Positions 35,903-48,969 of a stretch of DNA of 64,000 bases are shown piece after piece (positions within the stretch are counted from its first letter, which is position 1; the number at the start of each line of letters is the position of its first letter). Where the stretch lies: positions 2,056,501 through 2,120,500 of the forward strand of contig JBBPUQ010000008.1 in the NCBI GenBank assembly GCA_038501195.1, in the 5' to 3' direction. Made by a program: the position numbers and the translations under genes. The notes beneath the pieces are model-generated. The model had not been told where the DNA came from. It saw nothing but the letters and a program-made list of their open reading frames with translations, and ran no database searches. Source of the stretch: Nemania diffusa. Taxonomy: Eukaryota; Ascomycota; Sordariomycetes; Xylariales; Xylariaceae.

Positions 35903-38449
35903 ATGGCGCTTTCGGAGAGATCGAACCGTGGCAGAAGACACAGTATGCTTGAAATGGTGAGATAATAAGACTATTTGATTCAAATCTTCGTTACTCAAGA
36001 ATTCCAGCCTCATAGGAGGAGACGCGAATCACCGGCTCCTCCTCAAAGTCCTAGAAAGTGCGCCGGGATATATCGATTCCTTCCCAGCATACTATCCTGT
36101 CCGCCCTGCTGACTTCTGATCCGTCGAAAAGGGCACCGGGGTTTCCCGAGCAGGGGAATGGACAATGCCGTGGATGGCTCAAGGTAGAGGGCTGATCACC
36201 AAAAACGACTATTTGTTTAGCAGTCTAACCAATTTGAACAGAAGAAAATTCAATTAAGGTTCCCAAGTTACTTCTAATTGTTGGCGTATCTGATGCTATG
36301 AGAGACTTGCTTCACAGAGAAGATACCAACGAAGATCAGCTCATCACAATCGATGACCATGGGCCGAAGGTCAGTTACTGACTTTTAAGTCCTCTTATTA
36401 CCCCTGTCTTCCTCCATTGATGTATCTTCGTCTAACCAAAAGGGTCAGGTCATCTCCTTACCGACGCTCGATTCTAATGGCTACCGTCGGCATCATCTTA
36501 GTGGAAATTATGCGGTGTCAAACCTGCTGCAGGAGCTGACGCTACGTGCCGAAGATGGCCATAAGGTGGCAGTCATTAGCACCTCCATCTTATGTGAAAG
36601 TCCCCTACACCGCATCCGAAGGCAAATCAGGGATCGTTTCTGGGATGGCTTGACCCGGCGCCTTGATGCAGATGTGATCGAGCAAGTGATCAAGGACAGC
36701 AAGGTTGTGAGTCGGTCTGGCATCCCAACAATCTACGTCCCCCACGCAGCCCACGCGCAGTTGATTTATTATTCCAAGGTGGCTGAGCAGCTTCAGGAGC
36801 TTAAACTGCAAGTAGTTGAGCTGCCCCGTCATATTACAACTGAGACCTACAGATCTATGCTAGCTAGTCCTGGCATTCTGGCTCTAGATACTCACACCTA
36901 TCTAGACGAGAGCGGCCATCTACAGACGGTGGCTGTTCCTTTTGTTGTGCCTGGTGGCCGCTTCAACGAGTTTTTCGGATGGGACAGCTACTTTATGGGC
37001 ATCGGCCTACTAGCTGATAGCAGGACGGATCTTGTCCAAGGGATTCTTCGAAATTGGATTTTCGAGATCAACCACTACGGCATTATTCCCAACGCGAACC
37101 GATCCTACCTTTTGCTACGGTCACAGCCGCCTTTCCTCACCGACCTCGCAATCCGGTTCTACAAAGCTACCAAGCACCAAAACCCGCACGACGCACAAGC
37201 TTTCCTCAAAGTGTGCATTGAAGCTGCCATCAAAGAGTACAATGAAGTCTGGACTAGTCTCCCTCGGCTAGACCCGGCCTCTGGTCTCTCTAAGTATCAT
37301 GCTGACGGCGTCGGAATTCCGATTGAGGTCGAGCCAGGTCATTTCGACACCGTGCTGATGCCCTTTGCTATGAAACATGGCATATCTATCGACGAATTCA
37401 TCGAGCGGTTTAACGACGGTGAGATCGACGAGCCTGAACTGGAAGAATACCTCCAGCATGACCGAGGCGTCCGGGAGTCCGGACATGACACTTCATCTAG
37501 ACTCGAAGGTCGCGCGAGCAATCTGCTCATCACAGACCTGAACTTCTGCCTCTACAAATACGAAAAGGATATTGCTTGGGCTCTACGATACGTGTTCGAC
37601 GATAACCTTGATAGTGTGCCTAGCAGCTCCCTCTCAAGCTCGCCATCCGACTCCTCGTCCTCCAGTTGGGAGGATCGAGCAGCGAAACGCCAGGTAGCTG
37701 TTAACAAGTATCTTTGGAATAAGGACCAGGGTACATATTACGACTATGATGTTAAGAAGGAGAAGCAGATCTCATCAGAGTCTGTCACTTGTCTATGGGC
37801 TCTGTGGTGCGGCGTTGCATCCGAGAACCAGGCTGCGATGCTCGTGTCAAGCGCCCTGCCCAAGTTTGAATGTCGCGGCGGCTTGGCCGCAAGTAGCTCC
37901 TCTACTAACACTGAGACTATGGCTCATGGGCACCAGTGGGACTACCCTTCCGGCTGGGCGCCACATCAGATGCTCGCCTGGGATGGCCTCTCTCGGTATG
38001 GATATACCGAAGAAGCCTCGCGGCTCGCCTATCGTTGGCTGTACACTTTGCTCACCGTCTTCGTCGATTACAACGGCATGCTCTGTGAGAAGTACGATGT
38101 AACACGAGTGAGAGGGCAGCACCAAGTCACTGTCGAATACGGGAACCAGGGCGCGGACTTTTCCGGCGTTCCTCGGGAAGGGTGAGTTGAACTACCGACC
38201 CCTGATTCCATCTCATGCCCTTTCTTGCTGGTCGTCTCTTGTCTAAGTAGTTGCTAATATAATGTTAGATTTGGCTGGACAAATGCGAGCTTTGTCCACG
38301 GCCTTTCATTCCTGAGTGACTATATGCAAAAGGCTTTAAACGTCTGCGCTCCGTACGAATCGTTGAAGTGCTTCAAGCGCCGAGTGACAACCGGCCAAGA
38401 CGCGGAATTGGCCAAAGAATACAGACTTAGCAAGATTGCTAAGCAGTGA
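35903..38449 (+). CDS. NTH1: Neutral (cytosolic) alpha,alpha-trehalase, GH37
   Basis: The enzyme hydrolyses trehalose to two glucoses in the cytosol. Signature 1 (PGGRFNEFFGWDSY) and signature 2 (QWDYPSGWAP) are both intact, as are NANRSYLLLRSQPPFLTD and the C-terminal GFGWTNASFV made by the last intron (38182-38268). Upstream, an exon from about 36260 to 36369 encodes LLHREDTNEDQLITIDD, the EF-hand-like calcium site of neutral trehalases. It joins at 36449 (intron 36370-36448). The first exon at 35903-35956 encodes RRHSML, a consensus PKA site, as expected for enzymes activated by phosphorylation. Exon boundaries between 35957 and about 36260 are not settled; one small exon near 36008-36060 (RRRRESPAPP) is likely. 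A Ser-rich insert lies near 37619-37665. The last codon before the stop is at 38444. Confidence 0.9.
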
Positions 38450-39916
38450 CAATGGGTCGCACAACGACCCTGTCTCACTAGGTATCACGATGGCACAGTA
38501 AACCCTGGAATCAAGCTTTGTAGCAGATCGAGCAAACTTGTTAAGTACACACGTAAATCCGTAGAGATATCGGGGGTATTACGAAGTAGGACAGTCATTT
38601 ATACGAAATAGATTTCTCGGACGTATACAGGCGCGCTTTCAGCGTTACGTTGCACGACTGAACTTATCAAGAACGTGCTAGGAGCCGTTTCGTGAATGCT
38701 ATGAAATCGAGGCCTAATATATATTCCCCTTAAAATAACGCACCAAGCTTAGTCCCTTTACTGCCTCAAGTATGCTGACCTATTAAGTCCGTTATTCGAG
38801 CTTTTGTTACACTTGAACTCCAATTTGCTCAGTCAAGCAATGATATAGCTTTAAATAGACCAGGGTTGAATTTTCTACTTACCAGATGCCCTAGAGAATG
38901 TAGAGGTGGCAATAGAAACAGTAATAGTTGTAAGGGCAAACCTTGCTACGTTGTAGAGATTAACTTAATCATGTACAACTTTCCCTTTCGCAAATAAAGG
39001 CTACTTAGTCGGTATTGGCTATTCTCAACAATAACTCCATATCAACATCGCGGGTGCACACAAGGTTTGAAGAGCCACCAGCAAGTAACCTTGGATAGAA
39101 AAGACAATACGTCGATGATAGGACCTAAAAGGGTGCCACCAGACCATTTAGGAGACGAGCTTTCCTCCTAACACCAGTTCTAACTCCAGTTATTGGTATT
39201 GAAAATATAGCCTTGGTTATTTTATAATCATGGTCAATACATCGCAGCCGGGCAGCAATCTTAGGTTTGAGTCTGGCCCCTGACGCATAAGTCAGTCAAG
39301 TCCAATTCCATATCGGCTTAGATAGTGACTAACATAGGACGGCCCTCTTGCATGGCCCGTATTCAAATCAAGAATATAGCTTGCAGATCAGGTTAGGCAT
39401 TGTTGAATATTGTATCGCACGATCCGAATTGAAGTTGTTTATAACAAGCGTTTATTTTAAAGGCTTCAGATAGGGGGCAAATCCACGCTATCAATTTTCT
39501 CTAACTCTAAAGTCTATGGTTTATCTTCCTTTCGGCTAGGGTCAGTCAGACTAACTTGTGATCAAGTTTTGTAGTCTATATCTAATCTTGTTCAGTTTGG
39601 TACTGTTAGTTCTTCTTACATGTAGATGAGACCTCATGACCTTGCACCTCTCCAATAAACTTCGTGCAACCCACTTTGTCTTACTTAAACCTATTTACAC
39701 CGACGTGCAGCCATTCCTACCTTTCCAACAAGATCTTGGCAGGCTTGGGCCGTGTGATATCACTTGAGTTAACCCATTTCCAAAAGAATAGCTCAGTGAA
39801 AGATGATTATCTAAGGATGTAGCACTAGTCTGCAGGAATATAAAGATAGTTCTCAAGCTGAGTGATACATGTCCCGGTTGATTATCCCGCCTTATTGATT
39901 CTAGCTAGACACTAAG
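38450..39916. other. Intergenic, 1.5 kb
   Basis: No gene, RNA or clear repeat seen. The first bases are the 3' UTR of the trehalase. Confidence 0.45.
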
Positions 39917-40364
39917 CTACTTTGCTGCCTCAGGCTTTGAATCCACGTTGGAAGAACCTTGATCCTGATATCTCCTTTCCTGATACTCCCGGAACTTTTT
40001 GAAGTCATCGTCAGTATAGCCTTGGTCCGCTGAAGAAGTTGTCAGCAATGTAGAGGGCGGAACCCCTTTGTGGCAGTAGTAACTCACGGAATGGGGCGAA
40101 CTTCGCAAGCTCATCCCATCGCTCGTTTTCCAGGTGATCCCAAGCGGCATGCACAGTTCCCCGTGGGAGATAGATGCTGTGTTTTACACCATTGTTGTCT
40201 TCGTACTCCATATTATTTAGAGCTGCAACGGGTAGAGAACCCGTAGGAAGCTTGATGGTCTGTTCGACGCCATCCTCGCCTCGAAACATAATAGTGTTTG
40301 GCTCTGCGCCATATTGAATCGGGATTTTCTTGGCCGGAATTGTTGGTTGAGTAGGCCGATCCAT
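39917..40364 (-). CDS. Small hypothetical protein, 129 aa
   Basis: Two exons (40364-40088, 40029-39917) join in frame into 129 aa, with donor GTGAGT and acceptor CAG. The N-terminal half has two similar beta-type segments (TIMFRGEDGVEQTIKLP and MEYEDNNGVKHSIYLP), which look like an internal repeat of about 30 residues. The C-terminal part is helical and charged, ending KPEAAK. I do not recognise the family. The clean intron and compact composition support a real, probably soluble protein. Confidence 0.78.
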
Positions 40365-41080
40365 TGTAGCGATACCACAAAATTAAATTTAATCGAAAAA
40401 TTGCTGCTAAACGGTATTGGTATTAGTAAACAATGAAAATGGGAATCAAGTTCATGAGTTAATATACAGGACGGGATGGAAATCCCCCTATTATATCAAA
40501 TTCTACAGCGGCTAACGCTGCACAGCCGAGTGGAGAAAGTGGTTGCCTAACGCTATTATATGTATCAAGTGAACGTCTTAGCCTACCTAGCATCCTTCCA
40601 CACGTGATTCTTGACGATCCTTTATTTATATGGCGACTATATCATTCAAATATTAGGTCAACAACATAGACTACATATACTTACTAGTTTGCTCAACTCC
40701 TCAGGGGCGCAGAGGGTAAACAGGAGAAGAGGGATTATATAGATACACAGATGGAAACACTGGGGATAAATCGAGAGCACCATAGGAGAGAAGAAAAGAG
40801 AAGAAATATTAATAGCACTATCTGATTTTATGCTATACACTGTCACACACACATATATATAGTGCGTACTTATCTGGCTAGGCATCTTAATTCTCAGCCT
40901 TCGTAGTATACGGTAGTATACGTACTGTTCCAGTTTGCATATAATAGTGTGAAAAAGAAATATAGAAAATGAACAGGAACGCTTCTAGATCTAATATTAT
41001 CTAATGTCTTCGTCTAAGGAAGGGACCTAACGCTAGTCTTAGATTCTATTCGCGCTGCTTATATCATTATTGGCTTGCGC
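40365..41080. other. Intergenic
   Basis: Promoter side of the small protein and 3' flank of the phosphatase. AT-rich in places. No gene seen. Confidence 0.45.
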
Positions 41081-41952
41081 CTACTGCTGAGCAACTTTCT
41101 CGATGCACGCCTTGAGTTCTAGGTTTAATTGGCTTTCATATGCGGCACGCATCTCCGACTTCTCGGTGTCGGTGAGAGGAATCTCGGATCCTTGCCTGCG
41201 ACGACGACTTTCGGGGAGTTCTTCTAAGCTTGCGTTTGGATCCTGGCCCGTTTTATCTACGAACTCATATGACCGGTACTCCGTGTTCTCCCAGCCAGTC
41301 CCTGCGATTAATCCACTGTTAGCCGATATTTATGAGGGCAGAACTGAGGTGATGGGTGAGGAGGATACGGTTCTCCCCCCTCATCCTATCACGTGCGTCA
41401 CTTACCCCGTCCAGGCTGGATTCCTGACCAGTCTTCGGTAATAAAGTGTAGGATGCCACCGTGGGTGACCAAAACTACGTGTGCGTCGTCACCGGCATCC
41501 TTGACCAAGTCCCTGAGCCATATTCTTGCAGTGCGGGCTCTGGCCTCCAGCTTCTGCGGCTCTGGATAGTATTTGGATTCAGGCGTCTTTTTGTTCCAGT
41601 CCTCCGTGACGAGCTGAAAGTCTACGAGGTCGCCAAACTCGTTCTTAAGCGACTCAAGATCGGAACCGACATCGCAAGGGAAGAGGGAAACTTCCTGGGC
41701 ATCTGGGAGAGCAATGATCTTCTTCCCTCCTTTCACCGCTTGGGCGAAGGACAACTGACACGTGAATATGGTCCGGCGAATTGGCGAGGCAACCAGGTGT
41801 GTGATCTTATCGTGGTTAGGGAATTGTTTGTTAAGCTCATCGCACTGCTGCTTTCCCAGCTCGGTCAGATCCGGATCCCGCAGCCATTGATTATCGAGGT
41901 TAAGATTATGATAGCCCTGTGCGTGGCGGACTAGGTGGATGACTGGCGCCAT
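41081..41952 (-). CDS. Histidine phosphatase superfamily (phosphoglycerate-mutase-like) protein
   Basis: Two exons (41952-41406, 41301-41081) join in frame into 255 aa, with donor GTAAGT and acceptor CAG. The catalytic motif LVRHAQGYHN is at the very N-terminus (His10 is the phospho-acceptor). ASPIRRTIFTC carries the conserved Arg and VLVTHGGILHF carries the second catalytic His. The RHA rather than RHG motif and the GYHN context fit the fungal branch of small-substrate or broad-specificity phosphatases rather than glycolytic PGM. The C-terminal exon is charged and helical. No neighbour suggests the substrate. Confidence 0.92.
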
Positions 41953-44066
41953 TCTGGTGCTTTTTTTTAGCGACTAGGTAATTATTTAGCTAACGAGCGA
42001 GAGCTATATTCAATCAATTAGAATACGACTTGTAATAGAAGATGGCTTGGTGGTAATTGTGGAAGACTAGAGATAGAGTCCTATTAATGTAGATACCGAG
42101 ACGTGTGCACTGTGACCCAACCGTAAGGATAAGAAAAAAACAAACAAACAGACTGAGTTTTAAATACTCAGTACCTCCTATGACTTATATTAAGAATCGC
42201 GCTTGCTCGGCATGGCTTATTTTAGCTAGTCAGTCTTTTAGGTCATATGAGCCTGCAATCACATCCCTCCGTCTAACACCGTAGCAAGATCTGATATTGA
42301 CGCAGCGAGCGCGCTCTTTCCCGGCGATGAACACGGTGTTTTTAGAAATTAAAGGACTCAAAGTTCTCTTGTAGAAGGAAGCCCGGCCCCGTCTCCATCC
42401 ATCTCCACCCATCTCCATCATGCTTACTCACAAATGGCCGCGCGGTCGTAGCTCTGCCGAGTTCGTCGCCGTGCATGGTATCAGTTCTGCTGTAAATTCT
42501 CTTACTCGTAGTTCATTGTTATGACTCTTCCATCCCGATCCACCCGATCCACCCGATCTCGGCCGGCATCGGGTCCGGGCCCGGAGGCTTGCAGCTTCGA
42601 GGTGTTACGGGAAGCCTGATTGGGTTACTCCGCCGGCAGGAACTGCAATTTTGGGCTGGCACCTTGTTTGTATGTAGACCATCGTATCATAAAAATGTGA
42701 TTTAATTACTATTTAATTGGATACGGCGAGCACTAGCCGACCACGTGGTTCAAAGCATCAAGGCTGTACGACGAATTCGTGGTGGCATTTGGATTCTGAA
42801 AAAGGATGTATTCATCAGCATTATCATCATCAGCGGGGTGGACCGGAGCGACGGCTGTCTGTCAGCTGTCTGTCTGTACTATTAGTGGTGCGTTGGGGCT
42901 CCGTGGCATTGACCTTACCTTTGGGGCGATTCGTAAATTAGATAGCAACGAGCTACAAGCTACGGTAGGCACCTACACTTACTATGTATATAGTAGAATC
43001 GCATTGGGACTACCGTATGTTTTCGGGTTGCATATCTTCCCGGACTGTCGGGATTAGCCAAGCAGAATATCGAGGGCCCCGGGCGAGAAACTCAACCTAA
43101 AACACCTAATTAAAACACCTAATCTAAACATAGATATAGGAATCCAATGTATGTGTGATAGTACCTAATAAGAAACTACTAGAGCACCCAGGTAGTGCAG
43201 TCTAGAGTCAGTATAAATCCGTTATCTAGGTGTGCCTGGTTTTGTTGAACAATGTCCTAACCGCCTTGAGATTCTGGGGGCCACGCCGGTCCAACATTAT
43301 TGTGGATTGATCTACTGTAGGTAGATAGTTGGTAACGTACCTATTTTCTTTGGTAACTACCTAGTGCATGTCAACAATGGCATATGAAACAAGCACAAAC
43401 AAACATGGATTATTCCTTCGGTAAGAATATGCATGAGAGGAAAACTGTATGGAAAACGGTGGGAACCATTATGTAAGTAATATGTCTTGCGTATGCGTCT
43501 AGAGAACGTTTCACACCTAGGTAGATACGACCTTGACCTTCTATGACCTCCTCATTTCCAGGTGACCTCCCTCCGGTAAGTTGCTAAGTTAGTACTAAGT
43601 TCCAACATGGCGGTTGTACTTCGGTAGTGGTGCCCCGAAATCAGCTTGCCTATTGTGTTGAGTGCACTCTTTTTACCCTCCTTTTTCCTGTTTTTTATTT
43701 TTTTCCCCCGAAGTTGGCTTGGCTACCAGGACTGGTAAGGAGGGCCCAAGCGTCTTGCATGGTGTGCATCTACGGGCGCTACCTAATACCAATACCATAC
43801 AGAGTACCTACCCCCATCGCCAAAACATTGGCTGGGGTTTGCCTTAGCTTTTTCTCCTTGGTAGCGCGTATCCACCTTTCTTGCGATATCATTTCCCCAG
43901 GTCCCACACTTCTGCTCTTCAAGCTTCACCACCACGTATCCTACCCTCTTATCTCAAAACAACAACAGATTCTATAACTCTCTTCTTCCTTTGCAAGTTC
44001 AATTTCCTTGACTGAGAAGCTCATTCGTGAGGCGCTCAAGAATAAGATTTTGTAGAAACTGACAAA
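41953..44066. other. Intergenic, 2.1 kb
   Basis: Several open frames occur (for example 42717-42941 and 43627-43977), but none shows a domain or a splice pattern that extends it. The last 400 bases are pyrimidine-rich and probably the promoter and leader of the next gene. Confidence 0.45.
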
Positions 44067-44910
44067 ATGGGTGGAATTCGTGAGGCCCCCTTCTCTTGCG
44101 CTCTGTTTCTCAACCCCTTTCTACATTTCCTCTCTTCTGCTGAGATGGTAGTCACAGGCGATTTTACAGTCGCATTGGCGATTGTCGCCAAGGGATATAA
44201 ATTGTTCCCTCATCTCATTTTGCGTGGCTGAACCAGAGATGGCGAATCCTTTCCCCTTCACTCTGCTCGTACCTTGTACGACGGATGCATGCTAACTGTT
44301 GTGCTTCGTGTAGCGCTAAACGCACTCACCGGCCTGAAGGCCAAGTTGAAGTCCGCCTTTCGCAAGAAAGACAAGAAATCTAAGGAGGGCGAATCCACTG
44401 GTGGAGCTACTGAAGCGACCAAGGCCGACGCTCCTGTTGGTAAGTGCAATGTAGAATCCGTGCAATCTAGGTTGCAAACTTTGCCACCTAGCACATAAAA
44501 AGATAAGAACAGATCTGAAGGATGCTAACCCGTGTCTAGCTGCTGCCGTCGCTCCAGCTGCCGCCACTGCCGCTGCCGCCACTCCTGCCGTAGAAGCTCC
44601 TGCTGTCGAGGCACCTAAGACCGAGGAAGCAGCCCAGCCTGTCACTGAAACTGGTAAGTCGGGTTACCCTGCCATAATGTCTCCCACGATGTCCATATTG
44701 CATCACTTGAAGCGCTTAATTTATAAAGAGTCGTTTCACTCAGAGCTATAAGCACTTGCTGACCTCATGTTACGCATAGCTGCTGAGACTACTACCGAGG
44801 CGAAACCCGCGGAGACCCCCGCCGTGGAAGCTCCGGCTGCTGAAGCCCCAGCTGCTGTTGAGACTGGCGCTGCTACCGATAGCAAACCCGCCGTGCCGGC
44901 CAAAGAATAG
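44067..44910 (+). CDS. Ala/Glu/Pro-rich 127-aa protein
   Basis: Four exons join in frame into 127 aa: 44067-44079, 44314-44439, 44540-44653, 44780-44910. All three introns are in phase 1. The first exon encodes only MGGI plus one base. The second gives a basic segment (GLKAKLKSAFRKKDKKSK) that could bind membranes or nucleic acid. Exons 3 and 4 both begin with AA and carry TPAVEAPA-like repeats, ending VPAKE. The rest is intrinsically disordered in appearance. I do not recognise a function. Confidence 0.8.
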
Positions 44911-45845
44911 CGATAGACGCAATATCATAAGATGACTTTCTCGAGATGGCGTTGATAGATACCTGGATGGACACGGATTATGGAGTGCTTTTCCACGCGT
45001 CTGCGTCACGAGGATATGCATCCACGCATGGCTGGTTTGGTGGTTTCTTGATGCTGTGCCCTATCGAGAGAGCAGATTTCTGAGCAAGTTGTTTGATGGA
45101 GTTTGAGATACCCTTCTCGAGGATAATAATTGAGTGTTTCTAGTTCTAAATACGCTAAGCCTATCGCCTATCGATACATGATAACCCTTTCTATATAAAG
45201 TCTCCATACTAAACTAGACTAGGGTAATCCTAGATCTGGACCGCGCTAATGCAGTGACTACATATCTAAGATGGCGCTTTGCCTATCTTAGACATAGCGC
45301 AGTGGCTATTGTGGCCCGAGCGTTTTCTCACTTCAAGTGCTCTTGATGACTTTCCATGCTTCTTCGTATCTTCAAAGGTAAGAGATTCTTGTTACAACGA
45401 AGACACATGTGTATACTAAAAGCACAGTTACGTCCAGTGATTATTGCTTTATTATCTGAAAGCAAAAATTTTCCGGAGACAAAGCCTTGATTGCTAGGTA
45501 CGCATCAAAGATTTCCGCCAAGAATTGAGGAACTCCTTCAACATCGTGTATACTATCTCATTCAGGCAGAGTCCGATAAGGAGGTCAGTGTTGTGGAAGA
45601 GAAAATAGCTAAGTGTGTAACACTGCTTTATGAGTCTACAATATGGAGAAGTAGTTGAATGTGCACACCGGGAATACATAGCTGATACTGGTTGTAATTT
45701 TTAGTCTTTATTGCAGTCCTCAAGTGTAGGCGACACGATATTTCAAGCTTTAAAATATATGCGCTGTATTCAGAATGTCCTATTTCCTTCTTCTTCAGCT
45801 CCATTTTAGTGAGGCGTACATGTACAGTGCAGGGTGACGCAGCGC
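44911..45845. other. Intergenic between convergent genes
   Basis: 3' flanks of the Ala-rich gene (+) and the PTPA gene (-). No gene seen. Confidence 0.5.
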
Positions 45846-47336
45846 TCATCCACTAGGACGGTCACTGGATCTTGCCCAGGGCGCTTTTGAGGCCCTAAAA
45901 GCTTCATTTGCAGGATGCGGTTCTCGTTGTGGCTGTTGTGGTCCTGAGGTTCCCAGACCCGATCCCCAGGGTGCCTTTGTGTAAGGAATTCCTGGCCCTG
46001 TAGGAGCTGGCATCGCTGTCGCCTTAGCCCAGGGTGCAGCCGTACTACCATCCACAGGATGAGGTGGTGGTGGCGGCATCCATGATGAGGCAATGTGGTG
46101 GTTTGCCATATGAACAGACTGCGAGGGCGTGACGGCGTCTGGATCTTGATCCCAGGAAAACAGCGAACCAAAGTAGAAGTGTTGTACGACGGGGAACTTA
46201 GAAAGAACTTCAGCGTTGAACATCTTGATCATACCCTTTCCCAAGAGTTAGCACTCATCTAATTGTAATGTAAAGAATAAACTTATACCAAATTTGATAT
46301 TTACCTTATTTATTTTCCCCCATCCGTCCTTTATACCAGATATATCGAATAATATGGGACTGTGTTCCCAAAATGGACCCGTCTTAACATCGTTAATGAA
46401 ACCAACTGCTGAGAAATACATATTCCGCTTTCTTTCTTCGTCAACGTATTCAGGTTTCACGATGGATGCCGGTTTTGGAGCTCGAGGTGATGATCCTTCT
46501 GTTGGCATGGCCTCAGTCCCCGAAATGGCACGTGTAAGTTGAGCTGAGCCATATATATACGGTTGAAACGAATGATCATCTAGACCCCAGACCCCATGCG
46601 TACCAGCGGGCTCGAGAGTGTAAGTTAGGATTAGACGACGCACCACCCGAAGGTAAGGTTCGAATACCCCGAGCACAATATTTCGTTCAATATCGCCATT
46701 GGGACGCCCATCTTTAAATGCGCCCAGCTTCCACAGGCACCCGAGAAAGGCCAGAAAACTTAACTCGTGACCGGTTCCATAGTCAAGACGTTGTGCACTG
46801 CCAAAAGCGCCTAGAAGATAAGCTGTGAGTTCAACTTCCGCCGTCGACTCGTCTCCGCCACCCCCTATGCTAGGTCTCAGGATTGACTCTGGGAGGTGCT
46901 CTTTCAGAAGAGCCGCAGCCGACGTCTCTAACAATGCATACCACTTTCGAAAACTAACATTCCCAAACCGCCGAGGGCCTTGATCAGGTGGTGCTTCGTC
47001 TATAAAGGTTTCGATCTTGGCGAGCATTTGCTGGAGCCTCTGTATGGATTCCGCTGGTCGAGTCTCATATTCAGAGCCGATCAAGAACGTTTGGATCTTG
47101 TCTTTCCCATCTTCGTCTTGTGACTTACGGGGGCACATAGCCCGGTTGAGCTGTAGCACGAAAATGCCGATGTCGCGATAGGCTTTGGAAGTTAAGAATT
47201 TGGCAACATCTGGGCCATCGTTGATTTGTTTGGTGGGGCTGTGGAAGACATGAGGAGCTGTCGGGTCTAGAATCTCTAGAATAGGAAAAGGGGTTTCGGG
47301 GTGTTGCTGAATTGCGGGTTGCAGAGGAGCGTCCAT
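45846..47336 (-). CDS. RRD1: Serine/threonine phosphatase 2A activator (PTPA), peptidyl-prolyl isomerase type
   Basis: Two exons (47336-46305, 46235-45846) join in frame into 473 aa. PTPA landmarks are present in order: [15 protein letters not shown] near the start, [59 protein letters not shown] and [20 protein letters not shown] at the intron junction. The protein acts with PP2A and related phosphatases, helping to form the active catalytic site, in cytosol and nucleus. The last 100 residues are Pro-rich and disordered, with repeated APWA motifs, as in the RRD1 type of filamentous fungi rather than RRD2. The assignment to RRD1 rests on that tail only. Confidence 0.94.
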
Positions 47337-48969
47337 ACTGGAACAGTGATTGATCGAATAAACTATAAACTTTGACCCCTTGTATATCTTCTTGAGAGTG
47401 TGCTGTGTACGCAGTACTTTCTATGATGGAAAATCGAAGTTATACCTCGTTTAGGTAGGTGCTTCTTTTCCACCGGCAATAGCCCCACTGTTATTCACTA
47501 CAGTACGTTAGGTACTCCATTACATCGGTACCTACGTCAGAGGAACTCGGTACCTAACGTACCTTCCCCCGCTAATATCTGTAACTGAGAAAGCAAGGAT
47601 TTACAGTTATAATAATCCCTGCCCGAGCTATGAAGGGTTTACCAATTTAAATTAGGCCTAGCGCATTTTCCGCATTTGCCCGAACAATAGTAGGGTCATA
47701 CCTACATTCGCATAACATATTTCGGCGCCTATCGTTCTAACGATTGACCTTGAACTCTTACTTTGCAGGGTTCAAGTAGGCCAGTAAACCCTCTTCTAGA
47801 GAGCTCAGACAACTATGTCGGAGTTGATCTCAACAAGTACCACGCGATGGCTCTAACTAACCTGAGATTAACAAGGACGCCGAGATGGCTGAAACATGCT
47901 TGTGATTGTACTACGAGTCGTCTCAGCATGACCTACAATCTCGAAACTAAATGTTGGGTAGAGTGGATAACGTCGTTTAATATACGGCATATGCCATCGA
48001 GATCCTTTAAACCTGTACAGCATTCTGCGTTCAGGCCCTTTGATAGAGCGACCCAGTCATCTACATCAAGTGTATCCGGTAGCCAGTATGTCTTCCGAGC
48101 CTTTCTCACTTTCTCGGCTCACCCGCTTGTTGCCAGTCGTGGTTCTGCTCTATAACACTCCAACCGCAAAAGCCAACCGGAGTCCCATCAGCATAACATG
48201 CCTTCAAAGATCTTTTCTCCCGGGCTTAGAAGTCATCTTCTAACATCTTGATATACTAGCGGGTTATTTGCTCCTTTTGTACTTCTGTGACTGTGTTGAG
48301 CTGAGGAATCATTGTCCGGTATAATGGTCCATTTTGCATAGCGGGTACTTCAACATAATGTCCGTAAGATACCTCGATATCAAAAATCTTGAAGTCTATC
48401 TGTAGCATTGAATTTATTATTGACTACCTAAGTACTGGTACAATATCTGGACTAGTACATAGGATAGGCAACAGAGCATCATAAAAGCGGTAGTATCGAA
48501 TACCAACACTGCCAATAGAAAGGTACTATATGGGCTCCCTAGGAAGTTACTCGTACGAGCCATCTTGTAATTTATACTAAAATTCGTGCTATAATTTAAA
48601 CCAGCTTTTGATTTTTGTGTAAATACAGTAGTACCTTCAACGCGTAATAGAAATTATATAAGTTTTTGTTTATATTAGGTTATAAAAAAGCAAGTCTTGC
48701 TCTTGCTAAAAGCGGCGTGGCTCAGGTTGCATTCCTATTCCGATTCGGGATAGTAAAACTTATCTCGTAGGTACCTGTACCTTAGCTTACATAGCCTCCC
48801 TGGCTTCCCACCTTAACCTCTTCAGCCCTACGCATAAACATAACTCTCGAATTGTCTGTCTCACCTTAAATATAGTCCATTGCCGTCGAATAGCCCATCG
48901 CATATGTTCTATCGATCTCGCACACTTCTCCTAGGCCATTGAGGGCTTTTGGGAAGTATAGGATATATC
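47337..48969. other. Intergenic between divergent genes
   Basis: Promoter region of the PTPA gene (-) and the AT-hook gene (+). A 130-residue open frame at 47763-48155 lacks any recognisable feature and is not called. The centre is AT-rich. Confidence 0.5.

Noticed and set aside
43627..43977. 116-residue hydrophobic open frame upstream of the Ala-rich gene
   Set aside because: It arises from a pyrimidine-rich stretch, which makes Leu/Phe/Ser-rich frames by chance. It overlaps the probable leader of the next gene.
47763..48155. 130-residue open frame on the plus strand
   Set aside because: No recognisable domain, mixed low-quality composition, no splice sites that would extend it, and it sits in the shared promoter of two real genes.
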